Shown piece after piece: positions 20,731 through 26,404 of a stretch of 26,404 nucleotides of DNA. The notes beneath the pieces were generated by a model, which was given only the letters and a program-made list of their open reading frames with translations, did not search any database and was not told the origin of the DNA. Numbering within the stretch: the first letter of the stretch is position 1; every line of letters starts with the position of its first letter. The translations under genes and the position numbers were made by a program. Origin of the DNA: Candidatus Saccharimonadota bacterium (GTDB taxonomy: Bacteria > Patescibacteriota > Saccharimonadia > UBA4664); the NCBI GenBank assembly GCA_029288275.1, contig JARIHM010000108.1, forward strand, positions 1 to 26,404, given 5' to 3'.

Positions 20731-21207
20731 TTATATCCGACGCGAGTCGTACGCCCAATGCAGTAAGGCTTGACGCTGCTTGGGGTGGCAATTCAGATCG
20801 CCTGGATTGCAGGCCGTGCGGATCTGGCCTATGTGGCGGCGCATGGCCCGCCATCGCTTGATTTGCCGCGTGTCTTCCTCGGGCAGACGTCGGCCCAAAT
20901 AGTAACGGCAGTACCATTGAAACCAGCCGCGTGGGTCTTCGGGGTAGATCCAGCCTTTTTGCCGCCATATCGAGAGCGGCTGGCTGGCATTTACGCCAAA
21001 GTAGTTGAGCTTGGGATTATGAAATTCTGCGCAGAGCTTGGCCTCCGCAAACCAATCAGCTGGGAATTCGGCCTGGCAATCAGTCATGTATTTGCCGCCA
21101 AATACGCCCAAAGTCAGCATTTCAGCTGGCGTCAGCTCGGGCTGAAAATCAGGGTCAAAATTGTGGCCCATCGGCGCCGTTAGCTCGTAGCTGTAACTTG
21201 ATTGCAT
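20731..21207 (-). CDS. Conserved hypothetical protein (PEDPRGWFQWYCRYY type)
   Basis: A 158-residue protein from the ATG at 21207 (MQSSYSYELTAPMG); the frame is open to another ATG at 21261, giving 176 residues, and no ribosome site decides between them. Striking blocks are ELTPAEMLTLGVFGGKYMTD, EFPADWF, LNYFGVNASQPLSIWRQKGW, PEDPRGWFQWYCRYYLGRR, and RQIKRWRAMRRH near the end. I recall this as a widespread uncharacterised family in bacteria and fungi, without a known activity. The many Trp, Tyr, Arg and the acidic positions suggest a compact enzyme or binding domain. Confidence 0.8.
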   Translation of the reverse strand: MQSSYSYELTAPMGHNFDPDFQPELTPAEMLTLGVFGGKYMTDCQAEFPADWFAEAKLCAEFHNPKLNYFGVNASQPLSIWRQKGWIYPEDPRGWFQWYCRYYLGRRLPEEDTRQIKRWRAMRRHIGQIRTACNPGDLNCHPKQRQALLHWAYDSRRI

Positions 21208-21365
21208 GGTGTCATGCACAGTGATAATGCGTTCCACATTGCCCGCCTTCCCGTGCAGCATAGCAGGTGGGAGGGGGACTCCAAAGGCTTCGATAAGACT
21301 CCAAAGAGAAGAGCGCCTCCCCGCTACAGCCCCCGATCATCGGTGCTGCAGGTGCACAGCCATGC

Positions 21366-21371
21366 TACGAT
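21366..21371 (+). promoter_or_regulatory. Extended -10 box of the VOC gene
   Basis: TGC-TACGAT, 24 bases before the start codon. The rest of the 188 bases between the two divergent genes shows no frame or repeat. Confidence 0.4.
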
Positions 21372-21395
21372 ACAAGGAAGTCACAGGAGATCGCC

Positions 21396-21896
21396 ATGCA
21401 ACCCATCAAGCCGTTTATCTGGTTCCAGGGCCAGGCCGAAGAGGCCATGAATTTTTATACCAAACTTTTCCCAAATTCGCGCATTACTCACATTGAGCGG
21501 TACACGGGTGAGCAGGGTATTCCGGACGAAGCTAACTTGAAGGGCAAGGTGCTGACCGGCGTCTTTGAGCTGAATGGCCAGGAGTTTCAGTGTCTAGACG
21601 GCGGGCCGCAATTTGCTATGGGTGGCGCCATCTCGTTTGTAGCAGAGCTGGATTCCCAGACAGACCTCGACCGGATTTGGGAGCAGCTCATGGAAGGCGG
21701 CAAGCCGCAACAATGCGGCTGGATTACCGACAAGTTTGGCGTTACCTGGCAGATCATCCCTACGGCTCTGGGCAAGATGATGAGCGATCCTGCGGCTACG
21801 CCAGAGCAAAAACAAGCCCTTATGCAAGCCATGATGCCAATGGTGAAGCTAGAAATTGAACCACTCGAGGCAGCCTTTAACGGCGCCAAGCATTAA
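21396..21896 (+). CDS. VOC / PhnB-like protein (3-dmu-9_3-mt type glyoxalase fold)
   Basis: A 166-residue protein. It has PFIWFQGQAEEAMNFYTKLF, the usual start of PhnB-like VOC proteins, FELNGQEFQCLDGG in the middle, and DKFGVTWQIIPTALGKMM with the DxxGxxWQ block near the end. These proteins use paired beta-alpha-beta units to bind metal or small ligands; many are uncharacterised. ATG six bases after AGGAG. Monocistronic. Confidence 0.92.
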   Translation: MQPIKPFIWFQGQAEEAMNFYTKLFPNSRITHIERYTGEQGIPDEANLKGKVLTGVFELNGQEFQCLDGGPQFAMGGAISFVAELDSQTDLDRIWEQLMEGGKPQQCGWITDKFGVTWQIIPTALGKMMSDPAATPEQKQALMQAMMPMVKLEIEPLEAAFNGAKH

Positions 21897-21914
21897 TCTC
21901 TAGTAAAATGTCCA

Positions 21915-21943
21915 TTGACTAAAGCGTAAGCATTACTGATGAT
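21915..21943 (+). promoter_or_regulatory. Promoter of the Pr6Pr-like gene
   Basis: TTGACT (21915-21920), 17-base spacer, GATGAT (21938-21943). Confidence 0.55.
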
Positions 21944-21964
21944 AAGCCATCATAGGAGGTAGTG

Positions 21965-22642
21965 ATGGCAAGATCATCAAACGATACCACGGCTGGCCAT
22001 CCAGGCTGGCGGGCGGTTAACGTTGTTCTTCAATTAGCCCTAGCCGGAGCGATAATTATTGCTCAGATTATGACCTATACCGCAGCCGTGGCGGCTCATA
22101 ACCGTGATTTTACCGGTCTTAACTTCTTTAGTTACTTTACGATCCAGAGCAATATTTACTGTGCCATCATGCTCATCATGGGTGCCGCCCTCATTGCATC
22201 CAACCGGCCGTATGGGCCTTGGTTTACCTTTCTGCGTGGCGGCATGGTGATTAATATGGCGATCACTGGGTTGGTGTATGCGCTTTTACTCCAGCATGCC
22301 AGCGATGCTCATGCTGGACTGCAATTTAACTGGATGAATTTTGTGGCGCATCAGCTGGGGCCAGTATTTGTGGCGGTAGAGTGGGTGATTTGGGCGCCCA
22401 GGTATCAGATTTCATGGACCCAGTCATTCCTATGGCTTATCTATCCTGTAGTCTGGCTGATCTATACATTCATCCATGCTGCCGTTACGGGTTGGTATCC
22501 CTATCCGTTCCTTGACCCTTCACTGGTGGGTCGGGGCGGCGTGGTGATGTATGTAATTGGCATTACCATAGGCTTTATCATTATTGCTTCAATTGTGGCT
22601 TGGGTAAGCCGCCGTAGGTCAAAGCTAGCCGCTGCTTTTTGA
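21965..22642 (+). CDS. Pr6Pr family membrane protein
   Basis: A 225-residue protein with six predicted membrane helices (near 20-42, 58-80, 88-108, 126-146, 156-176 and 192-214). Family marks are FFSYFTIQSNIYCAIMLI, NWMNFVAHQLGPVFVAVEW and LIYPVVWLIYTFIHAAVTGW, with PYPFLDP following, as in Pr6Pr/FAR-17a-like proteins. Function unknown, possibly a lipid or small-molecule enzyme or a transporter. The ATG at 21965 follows AGGAGG by five bases; a GTG three bases earlier is less well placed. Confidence 0.85.
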   Translation: MARSSNDTTAGHPGWRAVNVVLQLALAGAIIIAQIMTYTAAVAAHNRDFTGLNFFSYFTIQSNIYCAIMLIMGAALIASNRPYGPWFTFLRGGMVINMAITGLVYALLLQHASDAHAGLQFNWMNFVAHQLGPVFVAVEWVIWAPRYQISWTQSFLWLIYPVVWLIYTFIHAAVTGWYPYPFLDPSLVGRGGVVMYVIGITIGFIIIASIVAWVSRRRSKLAAAF

Positions 22643-22751
22643 AACGTCAAGAAAGGTCGTATCAGCCACGGGCTAAGTGTGCTAATTGCGTATTGGCTTT
22701 TGTACCGCTAAGCTTGCGAGTACGGCGTCTTTGACAGAAGAGGCGATTTCC

Positions 22752-23294
22752 ATGGCACGTGATTATCCTCGCAATGATCGAGTAATGCTGCGTTCGCTCG
22801 ATTTCACCGATGCCGAGCAGTTTGCGGCTTGGATCCGCGATGAGGAGGTGATCAAGTATTCGCTAAGCGTTTTTCGACGGCTCAAGACATCTGACCAGGT
22901 TCGCGTATGGTTGGAGCGTGTCATTCTCGACACTTCCTCGTTTACGCGTGGGATCGTCCGGCAGGACACTGGTGAACTCATTGGGTACACCGGTCTGGCC
23001 GATGTTAGTAGTCAAAACCGTTCGGCCGAGTACTTTATCTTCATTGGCGATAAATCGTGCTGGCACCAGGGGTTCGGCACCGAGGTAACCCGGCTCGTAG
23101 TTAATTACGGCTTTACGGAGCTCAAACTTAATCGTATTCAGTTGACGGCTTCGGCGCCAAACGTCGGCGCCGTCCGTCTCTACGAGCAGGCTGGCTTCGT
23201 ACGTGAAGGCGTATTGCGCCAGGCGGCCTACCGTGGCGGTGCCTACCATGACAGAATTCTGATGTCGCTGTTGCGCTCCGAATGGCAACAGTAA
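22752..23294 (+). CDS. GNAT family acetyltransferase (RimJ/RimL-like)
   Basis: A 180-residue protein; start chosen at MARDYPRNDRVMLRSLDF because this is where the family starts, with GAGGCG nine bases upstream; the frame is open to 22686. Motifs are FIFIGDKSCWHQGFGTEVTR (acetyl-CoA loop, with Q-G-F-G-T), then LNRIQLTASAPNVGAVRLYE and AGFVREGVLRQAAYRGG, typical of RimJ/RimL-type enzymes that acetylate protein N-termini or small amines. Substrate unknown. Terminated at 23301. Confidence 0.92.
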   Translation: MARDYPRNDRVMLRSLDFTDAEQFAAWIRDEEVIKYSLSVFRRLKTSDQVRVWLERVILDTSSFTRGIVRQDTGELIGYTGLADVSSQNRSAEYFIFIGDKSCWHQGFGTEVTRLVVNYGFTELKLNRIQLTASAPNVGAVRLYEQAGFVREGVLRQAAYRGGAYHDRILMSLLRSEWQQ

Positions 23295-23300
23295 ATATGT

Positions 23301-23337
23301 CCCGGGCAGCTTGGCTGCTCGGGATTGTTTTATTTTT
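23301..23337 (+). terminator. Intrinsic terminator after the GNAT gene
   Basis: CCCGGGCAGC-TTG-GCTGCTCGGG with one G-U pair, followed by ATTGTTTTATTTTT. Confidence 0.9.
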
Positions 23338-23363
23338 ACAATGATGGTATGGTAATAAATCTG

Positions 23364-23379
23364 TGCAGCCGCACAGGGT
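23364..23379 (+). promoter_or_regulatory. 5' leader hairpin of the cpREC gene
   Basis: CTGTGC-AGCC-GCACAG, about seven bases after a TATGGT/TAATAAAT -10 region. Same form and position as CTGCAC-GAAG-GTGCAG before the 10930 gene. Confidence 0.5.
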
Positions 23380-23406
23380 TCCTGCGATGGGCCCGGAAGG
23401 AGCATC

Positions 23407-23823
23407 ATGTCTTTGAAACTTGCGCTGACGCTCGATGATCTGCGCACAGTCCGGTTCCCGCCAGAGTATAAAGTGATTCATGCTCGCACCGTGGTGGCGG
23501 CTGGCGTGGTGCTCGAGCGCCGACCAGTCGACGTACTGATTCTTGACCACGATCTGGGTTGCGACGAGGCCAAGCGCCTGGTAACCTTCATTGAGTCGAG
23601 AGCGGCGCAGGGCCGGCCGTTTCAGATTGGCGCCGTCAATATCATTAGCTCCAACCCGCGAGCCTATCAAGAGTTTGTGGCGCTGCGACGCTGGGGCTAT
23701 GAGGTTACGATCGGTCTGGGCTCGCTGCCCGGCTGGCTCGACGAGGATGAGACAGCCTTCTGGACCGAGGTTGCCCAGCAGATCGACGAAGCTGCCAGGC
23801 CTTTTGGAGCGAGTATTGCCTAG
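23407..23823 (+). CDS. cpREC-like receiver domain protein (cyclic-phosphate processing type)
   Basis: A 138-residue protein; ATG after GAAGGAG. It matches the receiver-like cpREC pattern: LDDLR with Asp10, Asp11 and Arg13, LILDHDLG with Asp47-His48-Asp49 (45-51), and ISSNPRAY (80-87). Known members have HSxN at the last site; here the His is Ile80 while Ser and Asn remain. cpREC domains have been predicted to act on cyclic phosphate ends of RNA or related molecules. The stop overlaps the start of the first small array gene, so both are translated together. First gene of the array region. Confidence 0.75.
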   Translation: MSLKLALTLDDLRTVRFPPEYKVIHARTVVAAGVVLERRPVDVLILDHDLGCDEAKRLVTFIESRAAQGRPFQIGAVNIISSNPRAYQEFVALRRWGYEVTIGLGSLPGWLDEDETAFWTEVAQQIDEAARPFGASIA

Positions 23824-24070
23824 GCGATATCCTCGAAGCCGTATCATCAAAGCCACTGCCAAGACGCTAGAGGGGGCTCGCAAAGCCCTCGAGGCAGAGA
23901 AGCAGCGGTGGATCCGTGAACACAACGAGAGGGTGGGCGATAACTACCAATTCGACCCCAAGAGCGAGACCGAATCAATCAAGCTCGATCGCGGTATCGT
24001 AAAACGGGTAACCTGTAAGGTACGAGTTCGCTTTGCTTACAAGGGTAACAAGCCGAAGAAGAGCAAGTAG
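23816..24070 (+). CDS. Array protein 1: small basic Trp-containing paralogue
   Basis: An 84-residue protein. The start is taken as TTG at 23816, seven bases after GGAG and overlapping the cpREC stop by eight bases; the open frame runs farther upstream inside cpREC in another frame. Layout: strand SRIIKATAKT, helix EGARKALEAEKQRW with the array-wide Trp, a basic/acidic middle, and a C-terminal strand VTCKVRVRFAY. Tail GNKPKKSK is basic. No named family recognised. It belongs with the seven following genes by layout. Confidence 0.65.
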   Translation: MPRRYPRSRIIKATAKTLEGARKALEAEKQRWIREHNERVGDNYQFDPKSETESIKLDRGIVKRVTCKVRVRFAYKGNKPKKSK

Positions 24071-24104
24071 ACTCAAGAACGCTCTACCGACAAGAGGAGA
24101 TGCC

Positions 24105-24374
24105 ATGGCTAAGCCTACGACTCAAGTCAAGGAATTCAGTCGCAAGGTCACGCTCAACCTCGGCGAGTATGCGGCCAACACACTGACCGGTGCAGAGGAC
24201 CAGAAGGCCGCAACAAAGCTGGTCAAGCAAGCCAAGAGCTGGGCGGCCCGTAAGGGTTATCGGGTTGAGGAAGTTGCAATAGGCAACCTTACCAAGACTG
24301 AGAAGGACGTCCGGCGTGGCAAGGAGATCACCTACAGGATCACCGCCACCTGCACGCTGAAGCCGAAGAACTGA
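24105..24374 (+). CDS. Array protein 2
   Basis: An 89-residue protein with ATG five bases after AGAGGAG. N-terminal KEFSRKVTLNLGEY is close to the start of array proteins 7 and 8 (KEFSRVIVLTP, QSFSRVITLTP). The helix KLVKQAKSW carries the shared Trp, and the end EITYRITATCTLK is the alternating strand. Lys-rich. Closed by a 13-bp hairpin at 24380. Confidence 0.7.
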   Translation: MAKPTTQVKEFSRKVTLNLGEYAANTLTGAEDQKAATKLVKQAKSWAARKGYRVEEVAIGNLTKTEKDVRRGKEITYRITATCTLKPKN

Positions 24375-24379
24375 ACCAA

Positions 24380-24410
24380 GCCCCTCCGCCGGACAATCCG
24401 GCGGAGGGGC
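24380..24410 (+). terminator. Array hairpin type CCCCTCC/GGAGGGG, first copy
   Basis: GCCCCTCCGCCGGA/TCCGGCGGAGGGGC with a three-base loop, followed by CTTTACAATT. Short T tail. Confidence 0.7.
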
Positions 24411-24411
24411 C

Positions 24412-24465
24412 TTTACAATTAAGTTGTTACACTTTAACCTGGCAAAGGGCCAAAATCTTGGCCAG
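24412..24465 (+). promoter_or_regulatory. Conserved intergenic structured element, copy 1
   Basis: TTTACAAT, hairpin AAGT/ACTT (24421-24434), then CTGGC...GCCAG (24439-24443 with 24461-24465) around AAAGGGCCAAAATCT. Copy 2 is at 25678-25730 with paired changes (AAGC/GCTT; CTGGC/GTCAG). TTTACA could be a -35 element; role otherwise unknown. Ends about 22 bases before the next start. Confidence 0.6.
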
Positions 24466-24487
24466 CACCACGATGATTGGACGGCAT

Positions 24488-24769
24488 ATGCTGGCTCGGG
24501 ATGAAATTGAGTTCACGGTCGCGTTCCGGATTTCCGATGAGGAGCTGGAGAAGATCGGACCGAATCCCAGTAGCTCAGGTCAAATCATGCGCCATTTGAA
24601 CCAGAAATCGCAGCGCAATGCGGCCAAGGTTGAAAGAAAGATCACGGCATGGGAGCGTAAGAAAAAGACGGAGTTCAATCGGGATTATCACCGGCTTTCG
24701 GCTAGTCTAAAGGGCAAGAAGGTGACGTATTCAGTCGTTCTCATCAATCCCTTGCATGACAAGAAGTAG
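24488..24769 (+). CDS. Array protein 3
   Basis: A 93-residue protein; the ATG at 24488 (MLARDEIEFTVAFRISDEEL) is chosen because it lines up with the starts of the others and because GATTGGACGG precedes it in a setting like that of array protein 8; an in-frame TTG at 24458 lies inside the structured element. Layout: strand EFTVAF, acidic helix DEELEKIG, basic helix with KITAW (shared Trp), C-terminal strand KVTYSVVLI. Unknown family. Confidence 0.65.
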   Translation: MLARDEIEFTVAFRISDEELEKIGPNPSSSGQIMRHLNQKSQRNAAKVERKITAWERKKKTEFNRDYHRLSASLKGKKVTYSVVLINPLHDKK

Positions 24770-24773
24770 GTGT

Positions 24774-24802
24774 CTCCTTCACTGAAAGAAGCCGGTGAAG
24801 GA
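24774..24802 (+). terminator. Array hairpin, second copy
   Basis: CTCCTTCAC/GTGAAGGAG, nine pairs, same theme as the other array hairpins, followed by CCTATAGTTTC. Confidence 0.55.
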
Positions 24803-24825
24803 GCCTATAGTTTCTAGGTTTTGGA

Positions 24826-25047
24826 GTGACGTTGACGGCGCCCACGTATAAGTCTGTAACGCTTACCGGGGAAGGTTCGAGCCAGAAAGAAGCTCGCCAA
24901 AACCTAGTTAAGGCCAGGAAGGCTTGGAAGAGGAAAAATAAGCGCGCTAAAGATCTGAAAACAACCAACGAATCGGAGACGGTCATCCCTGATGGCAAGG
25001 GTGGTCTTAGCGTGACCTACTATGCCACCCTCACCTATCACCTCTGA
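24826..25047 (+). CDS. Array protein 4, shortest member
   Basis: A 73-residue protein; GTG at 24826, or TTG at 24832, which has GGAG at better spacing. Strand YKSVTLTGEG, helix SQKEARQNLVKARKAWKRK with the shared Trp, then ESETVIPDGKGGLSVTYYAT and LTYHL. Its strand-helix-strand-strand pattern is the most dodecin-like of the set, though the flavin-binding Trp and Gln of dodecin are not at the same places. Strongly basic helix. Confidence 0.6.
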   Translation: MTLTAPTYKSVTLTGEGSSQKEARQNLVKARKAWKRKNKRAKDLKTTNESETVIPDGKGGLSVTYYATLTYHL

Positions 25048-25073
25048 AGGTGGGCTGTGCGGGTGAAATCCAA

Positions 25074-25099
25074 CCCCTCCACTAACTTTGGTGGAGGGG
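25074..25099 (+). terminator. Array hairpin, third copy
   Basis: CCCCTCCAC/GTGGAGGGG with an eight-base loop, followed by CTTTATCT. Confidence 0.65.
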
Positions 25100-25127
25100 C
25101 TTTATCTAGGCTAAAGAGGGGGGTAAC

Positions 25128-25400
25128 ATGGCGAGGCGGCAGAGAACCAAGAAGGTTAGCAGTGAGTTTGATCTTACACCTGCCGAGCTTAAAAAGGTTA
25201 GGAAGAGGCAGGAGATCGATCAGCTTCCATCCCGGAAACTTGCCGAAGCCCGGGCCGCCATTACTGAACGAATGGACCGGTGGCTCGCTACTCCGGAAGG
25301 CAAGCAGGTAAGGGGACTACAGGCCGCACCATCGTTCAAGTTGAAAGGTAGCAAGGTGATCTACACAGTCACCTATACCTACACTGTAGCTGAGAGGTGA
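25128..25400 (+). CDS. Array protein 5
   Basis: A 90-residue protein; ATG four bases after GGGGGG. Basic N-terminus, strand VSSEFDLTPAEL, helix LAEARAAITERMDRW with the shared Trp (compare VAARAAIHQELNAW in protein 7), and a strongly alternating C-terminus KVIYTVTYTYTVAE. The LTP-helix start matches proteins 7 and 8. Confidence 0.7.
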   Translation: MARRQRTKKVSSEFDLTPAELKKVRKRQEIDQLPSRKLAEARAAITERMDRWLATPEGKQVRGLQAAPSFKLKGSKVIYTVTYTYTVAER

Positions 25401-25407
25401 AAAGCGC

Positions 25408-25668
25408 GTGGCAGAAAAAGAGTTCAGTGCGGGCTTCATGCTATCGCGTGAAGAGCTTGCGGCAGTCGAGCAGGGCGCCAGTCTACCAAGCCAAGGAATA
25501 CTGGAGGCGCAGAAGAAGATAAATCGGCAGATTGCGAAATGGGGTAAGAAGCAGCCCAAGGGCACTTCGGTGAAGCAGACCACAAACCTGGACCCGGTAA
25601 GGAGAAGAAGCAGGGTAACTTGCACGACCGTCGTCACGTACTCCGTGCCCGCGAAGCAGCCTAGGTAG
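25408..25668 (+). CDS. Array protein 6
   Basis: An 86-residue protein. GTG start seven bases after the stop of array protein 5, with GAGAGGTGA inside the end of that gene, so the two are coupled; they form the only array pair without a hairpin between them. EFSAGFMLSREELAAVEQ, helix AQKKINRQIAKW with the shared Trp, C-terminal VTCTTVVTYSV. Basic tail. Confidence 0.7.
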   Translation: MAEKEFSAGFMLSREELAAVEQGASLPSQGILEAQKKINRQIAKWGKKQPKGTSVKQTTNLDPVRRRSRVTCTTVVTYSVPAKQPR

Positions 25669-25677
25669 TTCCGGCCC

Positions 25678-25730
25678 TTTACAATAAGCGTCCAATGCTT
25701 TAGCCTGGCAAAGGGCCAAAATCTGGTCAG
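25678..25730 (+). promoter_or_regulatory. Conserved intergenic structured element, copy 2
   Basis: Same blocks as copy 1 at 24412. Here the outer stem GGCCCTTT (25673-25680)/AAAGGGCC (25710-25717) is perfect, with the inner hairpin AAGC/GCTT (25686-25689, 25697-25700). It is the only structured stretch between array proteins 6 and 7 and may also terminate. Confidence 0.6.
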
Positions 25731-25754
25731 TACTCGTTCCGAAATGAGAGACGC

Positions 25755-26033
25755 ATGTCGCCAAGGGCAGTGACTAAAACCAAGGAATTCAGCCGTGTTA
25801 TCGTCCTGACTCCTGCTCGGCTTGAACAGGTCAGGAACATGAGGAAGGCGAAGCTCGAAAAGTTCCTTTCCGAGGAGCTCGTCGCGGCGAGAGCTGCAAT
25901 TCATCAGGAGCTAAACGCCTGGAAGGCGATGCAGCGGCGACAGCCCACCATCGTGAGGGTTAAAAAGACATCTATCAAGCGGCGCGATAATAAAGTAACT
26001 TATACGGTTACCTACGAGTACCGCGAGAACTAG
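25755..26033 (+). CDS. Array protein 7
   Basis: A 92-residue protein; ATG three bases after GAGAGAC. KTKEFSRVIVLTPARLEQVR at the start, helix LVAARAAIHQELNAWKAM with the shared Trp, basic VKKTSIKRRDNK, and C-terminal KVTYTVTYEYREN. Closest to protein 8 (FSRVI.LTPA..EQV, KTSI..., C-terminal strand), so these two are a recent duplicate pair. Confidence 0.75.
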   Translation: MSPRAVTKTKEFSRVIVLTPARLEQVRNMRKAKLEKFLSEELVAARAAIHQELNAWKAMQRRQPTIVRVKKTSIKRRDNKVTYTVTYEYREN

Positions 26034-26040
26034 ATGCTAC

Positions 26041-26070
26041 CCCTCCACTGGACTAGAATCCGGTGGAGGG
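26041..26070 (+). terminator. Array hairpin, fourth copy
   Basis: CCCTCCACTGGA/TCCGGTGGAGGG, 12 pairs, followed by CTTCATTT. Confidence 0.7.
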
Positions 26071-26116
26071 CTTCATTTAGGCGCACCCCATTACTATTCC
26101 AAGCGATTGGACCCGT

Positions 26117-26389
26117 ATGGCTAAGAGCGAATTGAAAACCCAAAGTTTTAGCCGCGTTATCACGCTTACGCCGGCTCAGGTTGAGCAGGTCAAGAAGCTT
26201 AAAGGTAAGAAGCTCGAGAATTTTCTATTCCAACAACTCAAGGAGCCTCGTCGGGCAATTGCCGAGGAATTTAAGGCTTGGTACCAGCTGGAAGGTTTCC
26301 AAGTTTCACGCATACGCCAAAAGACAAGCATCAGAAAGCAAGACAAGAGTGTGATCTTTACCGTTGCCTATAGTTTCTACGTCTCGTAG
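26117..26389 (+). CDS. Array protein 8
   Basis: A 90-residue protein; ATG after GATTGGAC. SFSRVITLTPAQVEQVKKLK, helix PRRAIAEEFKAWYQL with the shared Trp, RQKTSIRKQDK, C-terminal SVIFTVAYSFYVS. Its stop is 15 bases from the window edge, so the array may go on. About half its residues match protein 7 by eye. Confidence 0.75.
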   Translation: MAKSELKTQSFSRVITLTPAQVEQVKKLKGKKLENFLFQQLKEPRRAIAEEFKAWYQLEGFQVSRIRQKTSIRKQDKSVIFTVAYSFYVS

Positions 26390-26404
26390 TAATAACTCAA
26401 CGCC

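Overview
The window reads as one stretch of a bacterial chromosome of roughly 50% GC that uses the standard bacterial code (TGA ends many genes). Its gene company is an ordinary HU protein, a YmdB phosphoesterase, a short proline-tRNA ligase without an editing domain, CorA, ABC transporters, many single-gene transcripts and many very small unrecognised proteins. This best fits a small-genome lineage such as Patescibacteria (CPR), perhaps Saccharibacteria. That placement rests on remembered family traits, not on a search.

Region by region. 1-1570: a truncated nucleotide-sugar-hydrolase-like gene, ymdB and HU. 1740-6012: three tRNAs (Arg-UCU, Gly-UCC, Pro-UGG), three PlsC-type acyltransferases and several small orphan genes, each unit closed by a clear hairpin terminator. 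6080-9275: a membrane protein, tRNA-His, a T-box-controlled proS, an NTF2-like protein, a degenerate copy of the tRNA-His tail, and an apparent stand-alone structured RNA with its own promoter and terminator. 9384-13852: accessory enzymes (GNAT, DUF2087, DUF1697, alpha/beta hydrolase, DUF4385) around a strikingly GC-rich orphan gene at 10930-11883. 13865-18932: an ABC exporter pair, CorA, an ABC-F protein behind a uORF attenuator, and a flavin-split-barrel protein. 19030-23294: an orphan, a second GC-rich gene (membrane protein), a conserved hypothetical, a VOC protein, a Pr6Pr-like membrane protein and a GNAT. 23407-26404: a cpREC-like protein followed by a tandem array of eight diverged small basic proteins that runs to the window edge.

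The most unusual thing is that array. Eight consecutive proteins (about 73-93 residues) share little sequence but keep one layout: an N-terminal strand, an amphipathic helical middle holding an invariant Trp, a basic stretch, and a C-terminal strand of alternating Thr/Tyr/Val. They are separated by hairpins of one sequence type (CCCCTCC.../...GGAGGGG) and, twice, by a conserved folded element with compensatory base changes. I recognise no named family. The layout is loosely dodecin-like.

Expression signals fall into two classes. At least eight single-promoter genes have a TANNNT box exactly 6-7 nt before the start codon, implying leaderless mRNAs. A second class (1953, 10930, 20212, 23407 and perhaps 5623) starts with a short perfect hairpin at or near the predicted 5' end, followed by a Shine-Dalgarno site. 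RNA-based control is also explicit in two places: a proS T-box whose antiterminator and terminator are mutually exclusive, and an attenuator with overlapping uORF, antiterminator and terminator in front of the ABC-F gene.
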